Source: an uncultured Oscillospiraceae bacterium
GTDB taxonomy: Bacteria > Bacillota > Clostridia > Oscillospirales > Acutalibacteraceae
NCBI GenBank assembly: GCA_905193585.1
Contig: CAJJPG010000060.1
Span: 1-10,982, forward strand
Direction: 5' to 3'
Length of the DNA: 10,982 bases
Positions 1 to 6,310 of the stretch are shown one piece after another (positions within the stretch are counted from its first letter, which is position 1; each line of letters starts with the position of its first letter). The notes below the pieces were generated by a model. That model made no database searches. It had not been told where the DNA came from and was given only the letters and a program-made list of their open reading frames with translations. The translations under genes and the position numbers were made by a program.

Positions 1-63
1 GTAGTATATACCTGCGCCGAGAACGAGAATACTGATGATGAGTCCGATGATTTTAACAGCCAT
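1..63 (-). CDS. N-terminus of an unidentified membrane protein (partial)
   Basis: Only the first 21 codons are in the window; the gene continues off the left edge. The ATG lies at 61-63 and is preceded on the minus strand by a strong ribosome binding site (GGAGGA, positions 71-76) at a spacing of 7 bases. The visible peptide begins MAVKIIGLIISILVLG and is almost entirely hydrophobic after the lysine, so it is a transmembrane segment or an uncleaved signal anchor. A near-consensus sigma-A promoter at 100-128 points into it. The start is well supported by the promoter, ribosome binding site and frame; the family and function cannot be told from this fragment. Confidence 0.75.
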   Translation of the reverse strand, partial: MAVKIIGLIISILVLGAGIYY

Positions 64-93
64 TATTTTTTCCTCCATTTCAATAAGGGGTAT

Positions 94-327
94 ATGTTAT
101 TTATAATGCAAATATATCTTTTTGTCAATATTCCCGAATATGAAATAATAGACAATACAATCAGGGTACAATGCTTTTTTGAAGAAACAGAGCAGATTGC
201 GGGCGTACCGCTTGACCATTCATTTTTGAAATACAAAAAAGAATTACTTGCATATGGTTATGTGGTGAAAAAATTTTCAATGAAAGCACAAACAGTGCTG
301 TTTGTCAAAAAGGAGAAAACACAATGA
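94..327 (+). CDS. small hypothetical protein, start uncertain
   Basis: This is an open frame of up to 77 codons, and I do not recognise the product. The peptide has no obvious signal, membrane helix or DNA-binding motif; its C-terminus is lysine-rich (VKKEKTQ). The base composition is visibly AT-richer than in the downstream genes. In favour of it being real, its TGA stop overlaps the next gene's ATG (ATGA at 324-327), as in a translationally coupled operon. Against it, the ATG at 94 and the ATG at 106 lie within the divergent minus-strand promoter at 100-128, only a short AGGGG at 86-90 resembles a ribosome binding site, and the same frame is open to the window edge. It may be a real small gene, the tail of a decayed gene, or a chance ORF. 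Confidence 0.4.
   Translation: MLFIMQIYLFVNIPEYEIIDNTIRVQCFFEETEQIAGVPLDHSFLKYKKELLAYGYVVKKFSMKAQTVLFVKKEKTQ
100..128 (-). promoter_or_regulatory. sigma-A promoter for the left-edge minus-strand gene
   Basis: Read on the minus strand, a perfect -35 box TTGACA (123-128) is followed by a 17-base spacer and a -10 box TATAAA (100-105). Transcription would start near position 92-94, leaving a leader of about 30 bases with the GGAGGA ribosome binding site at 71-76 before the ATG at 63. The element lies inside the first codons of the plus-strand small ORF at 94-327, which casts doubt on that ORF's start. Confidence 0.75.
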
Positions 328-872
328 ATTCATTAAAAAAAATTCAAACACTTTCCAAAATCGGAAAGGTGCTGAGCAAAATAGCGTTTATTTTTTCCGC
401 TATCGGCTTTTTCAGCGGTGCGGCGGGGCTTATAAGCCTTGCTTTCGGTAAGGACGCACTGGCGGTAATAGGCAATATTAAAGTGCACGGCACGATACTC
501 AGCGATATGGGCGTGAATGCCGCAAATTTTGCCGCGGCGCTTTCGGGTTGGATGATTGTATGTGCCGGCGAGGCGGTTGTGGCTAGGTTTGCGGAGATAT
601 ACTTCAAAAACGAGCTGCAGGCGGAAACGCCGTTCACCATCGGCGGGGCAAAGGAATTGCAGCGGCTCGGTATTTTGGTGATTGCCGTTTCCGTTTTCTG
701 CAATGCGGCGGGAGTTTTAATTGAAGGCGTTATTTCCGGATTTAGAAATGTTGAAAATACAGTAGAATTTAATGTATACTCAAATGTTGCTTTAGGCGTA
801 GTGTTTATTATTGTTTCCTTGCTTTGCCGCTGCGGCGCGGAGCTTAGTTCGACGGGAGTGACAACGAAATGA
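324..872 (+). CDS. four-helix membrane protein, DUF2975-like
   Basis: This 182-residue protein has four hydrophobic segments at about residues 18-42, 66-90, 113-137 and 152-170, so it is an integral membrane protein with both ends probably in the cytoplasm. Between helices 2 and 3 is the pattern YFKNELQAETPFTIGGAKEL (residues 93-112), and just after helix 4 is RCGAELSS (169-176). Both resemble the DUF2975 family, whose members have a conserved 'PFT..N...L' loop and a C-terminal 'G.EL' motif and are about 160 residues long. That family often sits beside a small Cro/C1-type regulator, which I do not see here. AGGAG at 311-315 supports the ATG at 324. The gene overlaps the next one by four bases (ATGA at 869-872), so the two are probably co-translated. 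The molecular function is unknown; the family assignment is from memory of motifs, not a search. Confidence 0.7.
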   Translation: MNSLKKIQTLSKIGKVLSKIAFIFSAIGFFSGAAGLISLAFGKDALAVIGNIKVHGTILSDMGVNAANFAAALSGWMIVCAGEAVVARFAEIYFKNELQAETPFTIGGAKELQRLGILVIAVSVFCNAAGVLIEGVISGFRNVENTVEFNVYSNVALGVVFIIVSLLCRCGAELSSTGVTTK

Positions 873-1609
873 ATTATGTAAGAATAACGAAAGATAATAT
901 TGATAAAGAGCATATTTGCTGTGCCATGTCGGGTAAACAGAGCCTTACAAAAAAGGAATGGATGAAGCAGCGGTTTGATGACGGACTCGTTTTTTACCGA
1001 AGCGAGGAGCGCGGCAAGTGCTTTATTGAGTACATCGCGGCGGAAAATGCGTGGGTACCGATTGAGGCGGAGGGATATATTTATATCAACTGCCTGTGGA
1101 TTGCGGGTTCAATGAAAGGCCACGGCTATTCAAACGACCTTATAAACGAATGTATACGCGATGCAAAGGCGCAGGAGAAAAAGGGTATATGTATTCTCTC
1201 TGCGGACGGCAGAAAAAGGGAATTTCTTTCCGACCCGAAGTATTTGGCGCACAAGGGCTTTACGGTTGCCGATACTTCTGACTGTGGGATTAATCTGATG
1301 TATCTGCCGCTTGAGCCGAACGCCGCGCCGCCTGAGTTCAAGGCATGCGCAAAGCACCCGAAAGCGGCGGGAGATGGCTTTGTTCTTTACTATACCGACC
1401 AATGCCCATTTACCTATTATTGGGTGCCGCGGGTACAGCAAACGGCGGCGGAGCACGGTATTCCGTTTAAAGTAATACATATTACAACTAAAGAGCAGGC
1501 GCAAAGCGTACCCGCGCCGGTTACGACATATGCGCTGTTCCGTGACGGAAAATTTGTAACTCATGCCATACAGTCGGATAAAAAATTTCTGGCGCTTGCG
1601 GGTGTGTAA
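869..1609 (+). CDS. GNAT N-acetyltransferase with C-terminal YoaP-like domain
   Basis: This 246-residue two-domain protein starts with a GNAT fold at about residues 1-150. A core strand (YIYINCLWI, residues 70-78) is followed by the acetyl-CoA pyrophosphate loop GSMKGHGYSNDLI (80-92). The second domain, about residues 165-246, resembles the YoaP-like domain named after Bacillus subtilis YoaP: it begins with FVLYYTDQCPFTYYW (171-185), a thioredoxin-like strand-loop with a single cysteine (C179), and ends with a LFRDGKFVTH strand. The substrate is unknown. The start is supported by GGGAG at 854-858 and by the ATGA overlap with the upstream membrane-protein gene. The length agrees with intact GNAT-YoaP proteins. 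The next start codon, 17 bases after the TAA, belongs to a broken gene. Confidence 0.85.
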   Translation: MNYVRITKDNIDKEHICCAMSGKQSLTKKEWMKQRFDDGLVFYRSEERGKCFIEYIAAENAWVPIEAEGYIYINCLWIAGSMKGHGYSNDLINECIRDAKAQEKKGICILSADGRKREFLSDPKYLAHKGFTVADTSDCGINLMYLPLEPNAAPPEFKACAKHPKAAGDGFVLYYTDQCPFTYYWVPRVQQTAAEHGIPFKVIHITTKEQAQSVPAPVTTYALFRDGKFVTHAIQSDKKFLALAGV

Positions 1610-1625
1610 GGAGACACTTTTAATA

Positions 1626-1709
1626 ATGGAAACAGAAAGATTGATACTTAGAAAATGAAAAGAGACGGATGCAGAAGATCTGTTTGAATATGCCCGCGCC
1701 CCGGATGTA
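1626..1709 (+). pseudogene. GNAT acetyltransferase N-terminal fragment with internal TGA
   Basis: From the ATG at 1626 the frame reads METERLILRK, then TGA (1656-1658), then KETDAEDLFEYARAPDV. This is the standard start of a RimJ/RimL-type GNAT protein; the family usually has Trp (TGG) exactly where the TGA stands, so one base change explains the stop. GNAT similarity ends at the APDV motif (1698-1709), only 28 codons in, and the frame continues without interruption into cytidine deaminase sequence. AGGAG overlaps the upstream TAA (1608-1612), about 13 bases before the ATG, so the head kept an expression signal. TGA is the normal stop of other genes here (872, 6858-6860, 8819-8821) and Trp is written TGG in the same frame further on, so a recoded TGA is unlikely. 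I read this as a remnant of a once-complete GNAT gene. Confidence 0.75.
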
Positions 1710-1736
1710 ACGCCTTTTGTATACGCGCATCACGTT

Positions 1737-2075
1737 GTGTGCGCCTTGGAAAGCGGTGACGGCACAATTTATACGGGCTTTTGTATTGAGGCGTGCGGCG
1801 GTGTAATGAACCTGTGCGCAGAGCGCGTTGCCGCTTTGAATATGTATGTAAACAGCGGTCAGACTAAAATAAAAAGGCTTATTGCTTTTCGCGATAAAGC
1901 CCCGTTCGGGGGCGGCAGCGGTATGCCTTGCGGAGCGTGCCGCGAATTTTTGTATCAGTTGAGCGAAGAAAACGAAAACACGGAAATTATGGTGGATTAC
2001 GGGAGCAGAAAAAACGTTACCCTTAAAGAATTAATGCCCGACCGGTGGGGAAAGGAACGTTATTTAAAACGGTAA
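1737..2075 (+). CDS. cytidine deaminase-like protein, N-terminally truncated (probable pseudogene)
   Basis: The 112 codons from the GTG at 1737 carry a cytidine/deoxycytidylate deaminase fold: the strand DGTIYTGFCIE, the zinc-site signature NLCAERVA (C27, catalytic E29), the second signature PCGACREF (C65, C68), and a C-terminal ELMPDRWG corresponding to the family's usual ELLP ending. These residues bind zinc and activate water for hydrolytic deamination. Family members are about 130-150 residues; the first helix is missing. Family-like residues (VYAHHVV, 1719-1739) continue upstream of the GTG to about 1710, where the sequence becomes GNAT-like in the same frame. No ribosome binding site precedes the GTG. 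The catalytic core is intact, but with the N-terminus lost and a TGA upstream it is probably not made as a functional enzyme. A hairpin terminator follows. Confidence 0.7.
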   Translation: MCALESGDGTIYTGFCIEACGGVMNLCAERVAALNMYVNSGQTKIKRLIAFRDKAPFGGGSGMPCGACREFLYQLSEENENTEIMVDYGSRKNVTLKELMPDRWGKERYLKR

Positions 2076-2115
2076 TGCACCGCCCCGCCTGAAAGAAATC
2101 TTAGACAGACCGAAC

Positions 2116-2150
2116 AGAGTTATCCCGTAATTTCGGGATAACTCTATTTT
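2116..2150 (+). terminator. rho-independent terminator after the deaminase remnant
   Basis: A perfect 12-base-pair stem is formed by 2116-2127 (AGAGTTATCCCG) and 2134-2145 with a six-base loop, followed on the plus strand by ATTTT (2146-2150). The T-run is short but present; on the minus strand the hairpin is followed by GTTCGG, so it suits plus-strand transcripts better. It may also help stop transcripts arriving from the convergent PBP gene, for which I see no separate terminator in 2151-2242. Confidence 0.8.
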
Positions 2151-2242
2151 CATATATATCCTGAAAAAGTGTCACTTATCTAAATGGAGACTGCATGTTT
2201 GACTTAAATGTATCAGAGTCGGCGTTTCGGAATTTAAAAAGT

Positions 2243-3856
2243 TCATTGCAGACCGCCGTTTTCGTTCAACCGATCAGCTATTGCGGCGAAAATTTCAGCG
2301 CAGCTTTTAGTTTGTTTTTCAATGTTTTCGGAAAAAACTATTACGGTATATTGCGGCTCATCTGCCGGGAAAAAGCCGCAAAACCACCCCTCGCATATTT
2401 CCTTGCCGTTTTCATACCTTCCGGTTTGCGCAGTTGCGGTTTTTCCCGCGGCGCTCACGGTTTTGGGCGCTGCCGCCTTGCCTGTGCCCTCGGTTATAAC
2501 GGCGCTTAAATATTCGCGCAGTTTTTTTGCGGTCTCAGCCGTCATAACTCTTGTTCTGCCGCGCTCTGCGGCAGGGGTCAGCTTGCCGCCCGCCAGTGTG
2601 CCCGCAACCGCCGTGGGAAGCGCGTAGCTGCCGTCATATGCCGCCGCACAGTAGAGTGTCAGCATTGCGGCGGGGGAGAGCAGCAGCTCCCCCTGACCTA
2701 TTGAAAAATTAGCGAGGTAGGCTATATTATCAAGGCTTTCTCTCTGTGGCAGGCTGCCCGCCGCGCTCGCTATTCCTTCGCATATATCAAAGCTTTTACC
2801 GAAATTAAGGCTTGACGCCATATTAAAAACCGCGTCGGCACCTATGTTGAAGGCAAAATTGTAAAAAAACGTGTTACAGGAATTTGCAAGACCGCTTTTA
2901 AGGGTCATAAGCCCGTGTCCCGAGCGCTTGTGGCATTTAAAGGTACGGTCTATTATTTTGCAGCTGCCCGTGCAATTATAGCTGAAGCTCCCTTTGCCAG
3001 CCTCTATTCCCGCCGCGGCTACGCAGGCTTTAAAAACAGAGCCGACATTAAACGCGGCAAGCGCGCGGTTTAAAAGGGGTGAATTATCCGCTCCTAAATA
3101 CTCCGTAAGATTTGTGCAGTCAAAATCGGGGCGGCTCACCATCGCCCTTATTTCGGCGGTTTTTGAGTCGGCTATTATAACCGCGCCCGCCTCTATTGCC
3201 TCCGCCTCTTTTTCCGCAGCCGTTTGAATGTTTATATCAAGCGATGTAACCACGCCGCCCGCCGTAACCGCGCTGTCGTTTTCCGCCGCGGGCTTTACGC
3301 CCGCCAAAATATCACCCTTGCCGTCCTTTGTGTATACAAAAGCCGCCTCCTTTTCCGAGTACAAAATACCGTCATAGGCTTTTTCTATTCCCGCCATACC
3401 GCGAAAATCCGAATCGGTGTAGCCCAAAAGGTGAATTGCGGGCGTATCGGCGGAATTATGCGTGTATACCCGCATACAGGCAATGCCGTCGCAATCTATT
3501 TCCTGCGGAACCTCGCAAAGCACGGGCTTTCCGCCTTTCAGCTTTTCAAGCACGCCTTGCAGCTCGTCGCCGTAAAGCACCCCGCTTATAGCCGTAACTG
3601 CTCGGGGTGTGGGTGATACGGCGGCTATAATTTTGCTTTCGGCATTGGTAAGCGGCACCATATTTCTGTCATATATCGTGCCGCGCAGCTTTCCCACGGT
3701 AAGCCGATAGCTGCTTTGTCGGTTTAAAACAGCGGAATAATCCGTCAGAGCGGACACCGCCACCCTTAAAATACAGCTGAAAAACAAAACCACGCAAATA
3801 AAAAATGAAATTGCGGCCCGCTTTGCAAAAACCGCGCCGAAGCCCGTATCAGACAT
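2243..3856 (-). CDS. class B penicillin-binding protein (transpeptidase)
   Basis: This 537-residue D,D-transpeptidase would cross-link peptidoglycan outside the membrane. A signal anchor at about residues 15-36 is followed by the N-terminal motif RGTIYDRN (58-65) typical of class B PBPs, and then the transpeptidase domain. The active-site SxxK is S273-V-F-K276, the second motif is S326-C-N328, and the third is K472-T-A474 where most PBPs have KTG. SIGQGELLLSPAAM (385-398) is also family-typical. There is no PASTA domain, so it resembles SpoVD/PbpA-type proteins without the C-terminal extension; I cannot say whether it acts in sporulation, elongation or division. I chose the ATG at 3856 because GAGGTG lies 7 bases upstream; a GTG at 3871 in the same frame lies inside the hairpin. 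It follows the U32 gene in the same direction, separated by a terminator-like hairpin. Confidence 0.9.
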   Translation of the reverse strand: MSDTGFGAVFAKRAAISFFICVVLFFSCILRVAVSALTDYSAVLNRQSSYRLTVGKLRGTIYDRNMVPLTNAESKIIAAVSPTPRAVTAISGVLYGDELQGVLEKLKGGKPVLCEVPQEIDCDGIACMRVYTHNSADTPAIHLLGYTDSDFRGMAGIEKAYDGILYSEKEAAFVYTKDGKGDILAGVKPAAENDSAVTAGGVVTSLDINIQTAAEKEAEAIEAGAVIIADSKTAEIRAMVSRPDFDCTNLTEYLGADNSPLLNRALAAFNVGSVFKACVAAAGIEAGKGSFSYNCTGSCKIIDRTFKCHKRSGHGLMTLKSGLANSCNTFFYNFAFNIGADAVFNMASSLNFGKSFDICEGIASAAGSLPQRESLDNIAYLANFSIGQGELLLSPAAMLTLYCAAAYDGSYALPTAVAGTLAGGKLTPAAERGRTRVMTAETAKKLREYLSAVITEGTGKAAAPKTVSAAGKTATAQTGRYENGKEICEGWFCGFFPADEPQYTVIVFSENIEKQTKSCAEIFAAIADRLNENGGLQ

Positions 3857-3901
3857 AAAAAAACACCTCACGCCTTTATTATTGACGTAAGGTGTTTTTT
3901 T
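3857..3901 (-). terminator. terminator-like hairpin overlapping the PBP ribosome binding site
   Basis: On the minus strand a stem of 16 pairs (one a G-U) joins 3886-3901 with 3857-3872 around a 13-base loop. The 3' arm contains GAGGTG, the only plausible ribosome binding site of the PBP gene, followed by seven T residues that end at its ATG (3856). The 5' arm begins within the U32 gene's TAA stop (3900-3902). The form is that of a rho-independent terminator, yet it lies between two co-directional genes. It could stop transcription after the U32 gene, block translation of the PBP, or both. If termination were complete the PBP would have no visible promoter, so partial read-through or attenuation seems likely. 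Confidence 0.75.
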
Positions 3902-5123
3902 AATACTTCATTCTGAGCATTGCGCCGGGCTTTACAGGTCGGTCAAAGGGAATTTTCAGCTTCATCATCGGGTGGGGAGCAACCTCAATTTCGTTTCCGT
4001 CGCCATCAAAAAGCGTATTTGCCAAAACGGTAAAGGGCGGCTTGCCCGGCTCTAAGCAATCAAACTCCTGCCCGCGCAGAAATTTATTTTTTAGCACAGC
4101 TGTAATGCAGCCGTTTTCATAACCCTCCACTATTGCCGCTACGGAGTAATCCCTTATATAACCCGCGTTTTGGTAGGTCTGCGCGTTTTGCGGCGTGCCG
4201 AAATAAAAGCCTGTAGAGTAGGTTCTGTGGCTTATTTTGTTAAGCTCATCTGTCACCCATTCGGGGCATTTCCAATCGCCGTCGGCGGTTTTCAGGCTGT
4301 CAAGCGCGCCGCGGTAGGCGTTTGCGGTAACGGCTACATAATAGTGCGATTTCGCCCTGCCCTCAATTTTTATGCTGTCTACCCCGGCGGCCGCCATTTT
4401 ATCAAGCTGCTCCGCCATACAAAGGTCGTTCGCGTTTAAAATATATGTGCCCTTATCGGTCTCGGTAATATCAAAATACTGCCCGGGGCGCTTTTCCTCC
4501 ATAAGCGAATAGCTCCAGCGGCAGGGCTGCGCGCAGTCGCCGCGGTTTGCGTCCCGCCCGGTCATATAGCTTGAAAGCAGGCACCTTGCCGAAAACGAAA
4601 CGCACATAGCGCCGTGCGCAAAGGCTTCAAGCTCTAAGTCCTGCGGGGTTTTCGCGCGTATTTCCGCAATTTCCGAAAGAGAAAGCTCTCTTGCCAAAAC
4701 CACCCTTTTAGCGCCCATATTGTAAAACGCGTTCGCCGTTTCGTAATTGCATATACCCGATTGCACCGAAACATGCAGCTCTGTATCGGGCGCGTATTTT
4801 TTTATAAGCCCTATTGTGCCTATATCCGCCGCTATAAGCGCGTCCGCACCCAAAGCGTTTACGGTTTTTAAAAATTCTGGCAGGCGGGCTATTTCTTCAT
4901 TGTGCGGTATAACATTGCAGGCAATATGCACCTTTACGCCGTGCTTATGGGCGTATTCTATGCCTTTTTTCAGGTCTTCCTCGCCGAAATTCGTCGCGGC
5001 GGTGCGCATACCGAATTCCTCGCCCGCAAGGTAAACCGCGTCAGCGCCGTAATCAACGGCGGCGCAAAGCCGCGTAAGGTCGCCCGCGGGGCACAAAAGC
5101 TCGGGAATTTTATTTATCGCCAA
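3900..5123 (-). CDS. trhP: U32-family protein, TrhP-like tRNA hydroxylation protein
   Basis: This 407-residue protein was historically called a U32 'peptidase' or collagenase-like. It begins with the conserved PELLCPAGD (7-15) and AAVDYGADAVYL (21-32) and carries the U32 signature at about 165-203, with cysteines at 174, 181, 197 and 201 that suit an iron-sulfur site. In E. coli TrhP (YegQ) and B. subtilis YrrN/YrrO, such proteins are needed for prephenate-dependent hydroxylation of wobble uridine (ho5U34) in tRNA, so RNA modification is more likely than proteolysis. It follows mltG, matching the B. subtilis yrrL-yrrM-yrrN-yrrO order, but the TrmR-like methyltransferase (yrrM) is absent and there is one U32 gene rather than two. 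The start is TTG (5121-5123), overlapping the end of mltG by 14 bases, with GGGAG about 10 bases upstream. The family is firm; the TrhP role is inferred. Confidence 0.85.
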   Translation of the reverse strand: MAINKIPELLCPAGDLTRLCAAVDYGADAVYLAGEEFGMRTAATNFGEEDLKKGIEYAHKHGVKVHIACNVIPHNEEIARLPEFLKTVNALGADALIAADIGTIGLIKKYAPDTELHVSVQSGICNYETANAFYNMGAKRVVLARELSLSEIAEIRAKTPQDLELEAFAHGAMCVSFSARCLLSSYMTGRDANRGDCAQPCRWSYSLMEEKRPGQYFDITETDKGTYILNANDLCMAEQLDKMAAAGVDSIKIEGRAKSHYYVAVTANAYRGALDSLKTADGDWKCPEWVTDELNKISHRTYSTGFYFGTPQNAQTYQNAGYIRDYSVAAIVEGYENGCITAVLKNKFLRGQEFDCLEPGKPPFTVLANTLFDGDGNEIEVAPHPMMKLKIPFDRPVKPGAMLRMKY

Positions 5124-6291
5124 TCCAGTTGTTCTCCCTTTTAAGTCGGTTTATCGTGTTGTTGTGCTCGGTTAAGGTTTTATTATAGTAAAACTTCATT
5201 TTAGCGTCGGTCACAAAGTAGTAGTAATCGAAATTCGCAGTCGGGTCGGCTGCCGCTTTTATGGAGTTTTCGCTCGGCGAGCACAAGGGTCCGGGCGGTA
5301 ATCCGTCCGATTTATAGGTATCGTACTTGCCCGAGCCGTAGGGGTATTTCTGTGTTGGGGAGGATTGCAGCTTCGGGTATTCGTCGCTCTTTAGGCGGTT
5401 GTAGAACACCGCCGCCACATTCGGCATTTCCTCGGGGCTGCCGCCCGCCTCAAGCTCTACTATTGAGGCTACGGTCATAACCTCGTGCAGAGTGTAGCCG
5501 CTTTTGGATATTTTAGCCCGCACGCCCTCGGTCAGCTTGCTGTCAAGCGTTTTAAGCATACGGTCAACAGCTAAGTGCGCGCACTCCTTGGAATCGTACG
5601 AGTAAAAATTATATGTTTCTGGGAAAAGGTAGCCTTCAAGCCTGTAATAAACCTTTTCGGTAGGTATATCCTTTACAAAATCGTAATCAAAGCTGCCGTG
5701 CTGAACCTCGTCAATAAAATCGGCTTTTTTGCAAATTCCCTTTTCTTCAAGAATTTTTGCAATATCGTCAACCGAGGACATTTCAGGTATGGTCACCTTA
5801 ATGCTGTTCGCCTTTGCGCCCTCTTCTATAAGCATAACCGAAAGCGCCTCGTAGCCCGCCTCGTTATTAAAGGTGTAAAGCCCGTATTTAAACTTGCCGT
5901 CGTAGTGCTTAAGCTTTGCGTAAACCCTGAAAAGCATGGGTATTTTAACCGCGCCGCACTCCTTTAGCTGCTCGGCTATCTGTCCAGTTGACATTCCCTG
6001 CTCTATTACTACCTCGCAATCCTTGCCCCTGCCGAAGCCTATGCCCATATAGTCCGCTCCCGCAAAAATTATGCCGAAAGCAAGCCCTACCGACGCTACC
6101 ACTATGCAAAGAATCCAAATTACGTTTTTAAGGGTATTTTTTCCCGCAGAGTGTTTTGCCCCGCGTTTCTTGGGTGCGGGCATTATGGGCTCCTCGCTTA
6201 TTTCAAAGCCCTTGCCGATTACAAAATCGTCCTCAAATGTATTATTGTTTTCATTATTTTCGGGGGTAATATCGGGATTTTTTTCGTCCAT
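5110..6291 (-). CDS. mltG: endolytic murein transglycosylase MltG
   Basis: This 393-residue membrane-anchored YceG-like protein would cut nascent glycan strands inside the chain and so limit strand length during wall synthesis. An acidic, Asn-rich cytoplasmic tail (1-55) is followed by one transmembrane helix (about 57-79), a LysM-like region (about 92-160) and the catalytic domain. Family motifs are EGYLFPETY (219-227), SIVELEAG (276-283) with the conserved catalytic-type glutamate, NRL (298-300) and GLPPGPLCSPS (330-340). Where most homologues have QSDPT this one has QSSPT (309-313). The ATG at 6291 has GAGAGG about 6 bases upstream. The gene starts 19 bases after the DJ-1 gene and runs into the U32 gene, so it is in the middle of an operon. 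Length and domain order are normal for Firmicutes. Confidence 0.93.
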   Translation of the reverse strand: MDEKNPDITPENNENNNTFEDDFVIGKGFEISEEPIMPAPKKRGAKHSAGKNTLKNVIWILCIVVASVGLAFGIIFAGADYMGIGFGRGKDCEVVIEQGMSTGQIAEQLKECGAVKIPMLFRVYAKLKHYDGKFKYGLYTFNNEAGYEALSVMLIEEGAKANSIKVTIPEMSSVDDIAKILEEKGICKKADFIDEVQHGSFDYDFVKDIPTEKVYYRLEGYLFPETYNFYSYDSKECAHLAVDRMLKTLDSKLTEGVRAKISKSGYTLHEVMTVASIVELEAGGSPEEMPNVAAVFYNRLKSDEYPKLQSSPTQKYPYGSGKYDTYKSDGLPPGPLCSPSENSIKAAADPTANFDYYYFVTDAKMKFYYNKTLTEHNNTINRLKRENNWIGDK

Positions 6292-6310
6292 TGTTTTCCT
6301 CTCCGCAAAA

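Noticed and set aside
344..913. Minus-strand ORF of 189 codons opposite the DUF2975-like gene
   Set aside because: It is a shadow of the plus-strand gene, with no ribosome binding site and low-complexity Ala/Pro/Thr-rich sequence.
1656..1658. TGA read as tryptophan (altered genetic code) or selenocysteine
   Set aside because: TGA is used as the normal stop of several intact genes in the window, Trp is coded by TGG in the same frame near its end, and no selenocysteine-type hairpin is evident just downstream. A point mutation in a decaying gene is simpler.
2195..2509. Plus-strand ORF of 104 codons beginning MFDLNVSESAF after a GGAGA
   Set aside because: All but its first 16 codons run antisense through the end of the PBP gene, and the translation resembles no family I know. 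The ribosome-binding-like GGAGA is probably coincidental.
3857..3871. GTG at 3869-3871 as the PBP start (adds MRCFF)
   Set aside because: It lies inside the hairpin arm and has no ribosome binding site, whereas the ATG at 3854-3856 has GAGGTG at good spacing.
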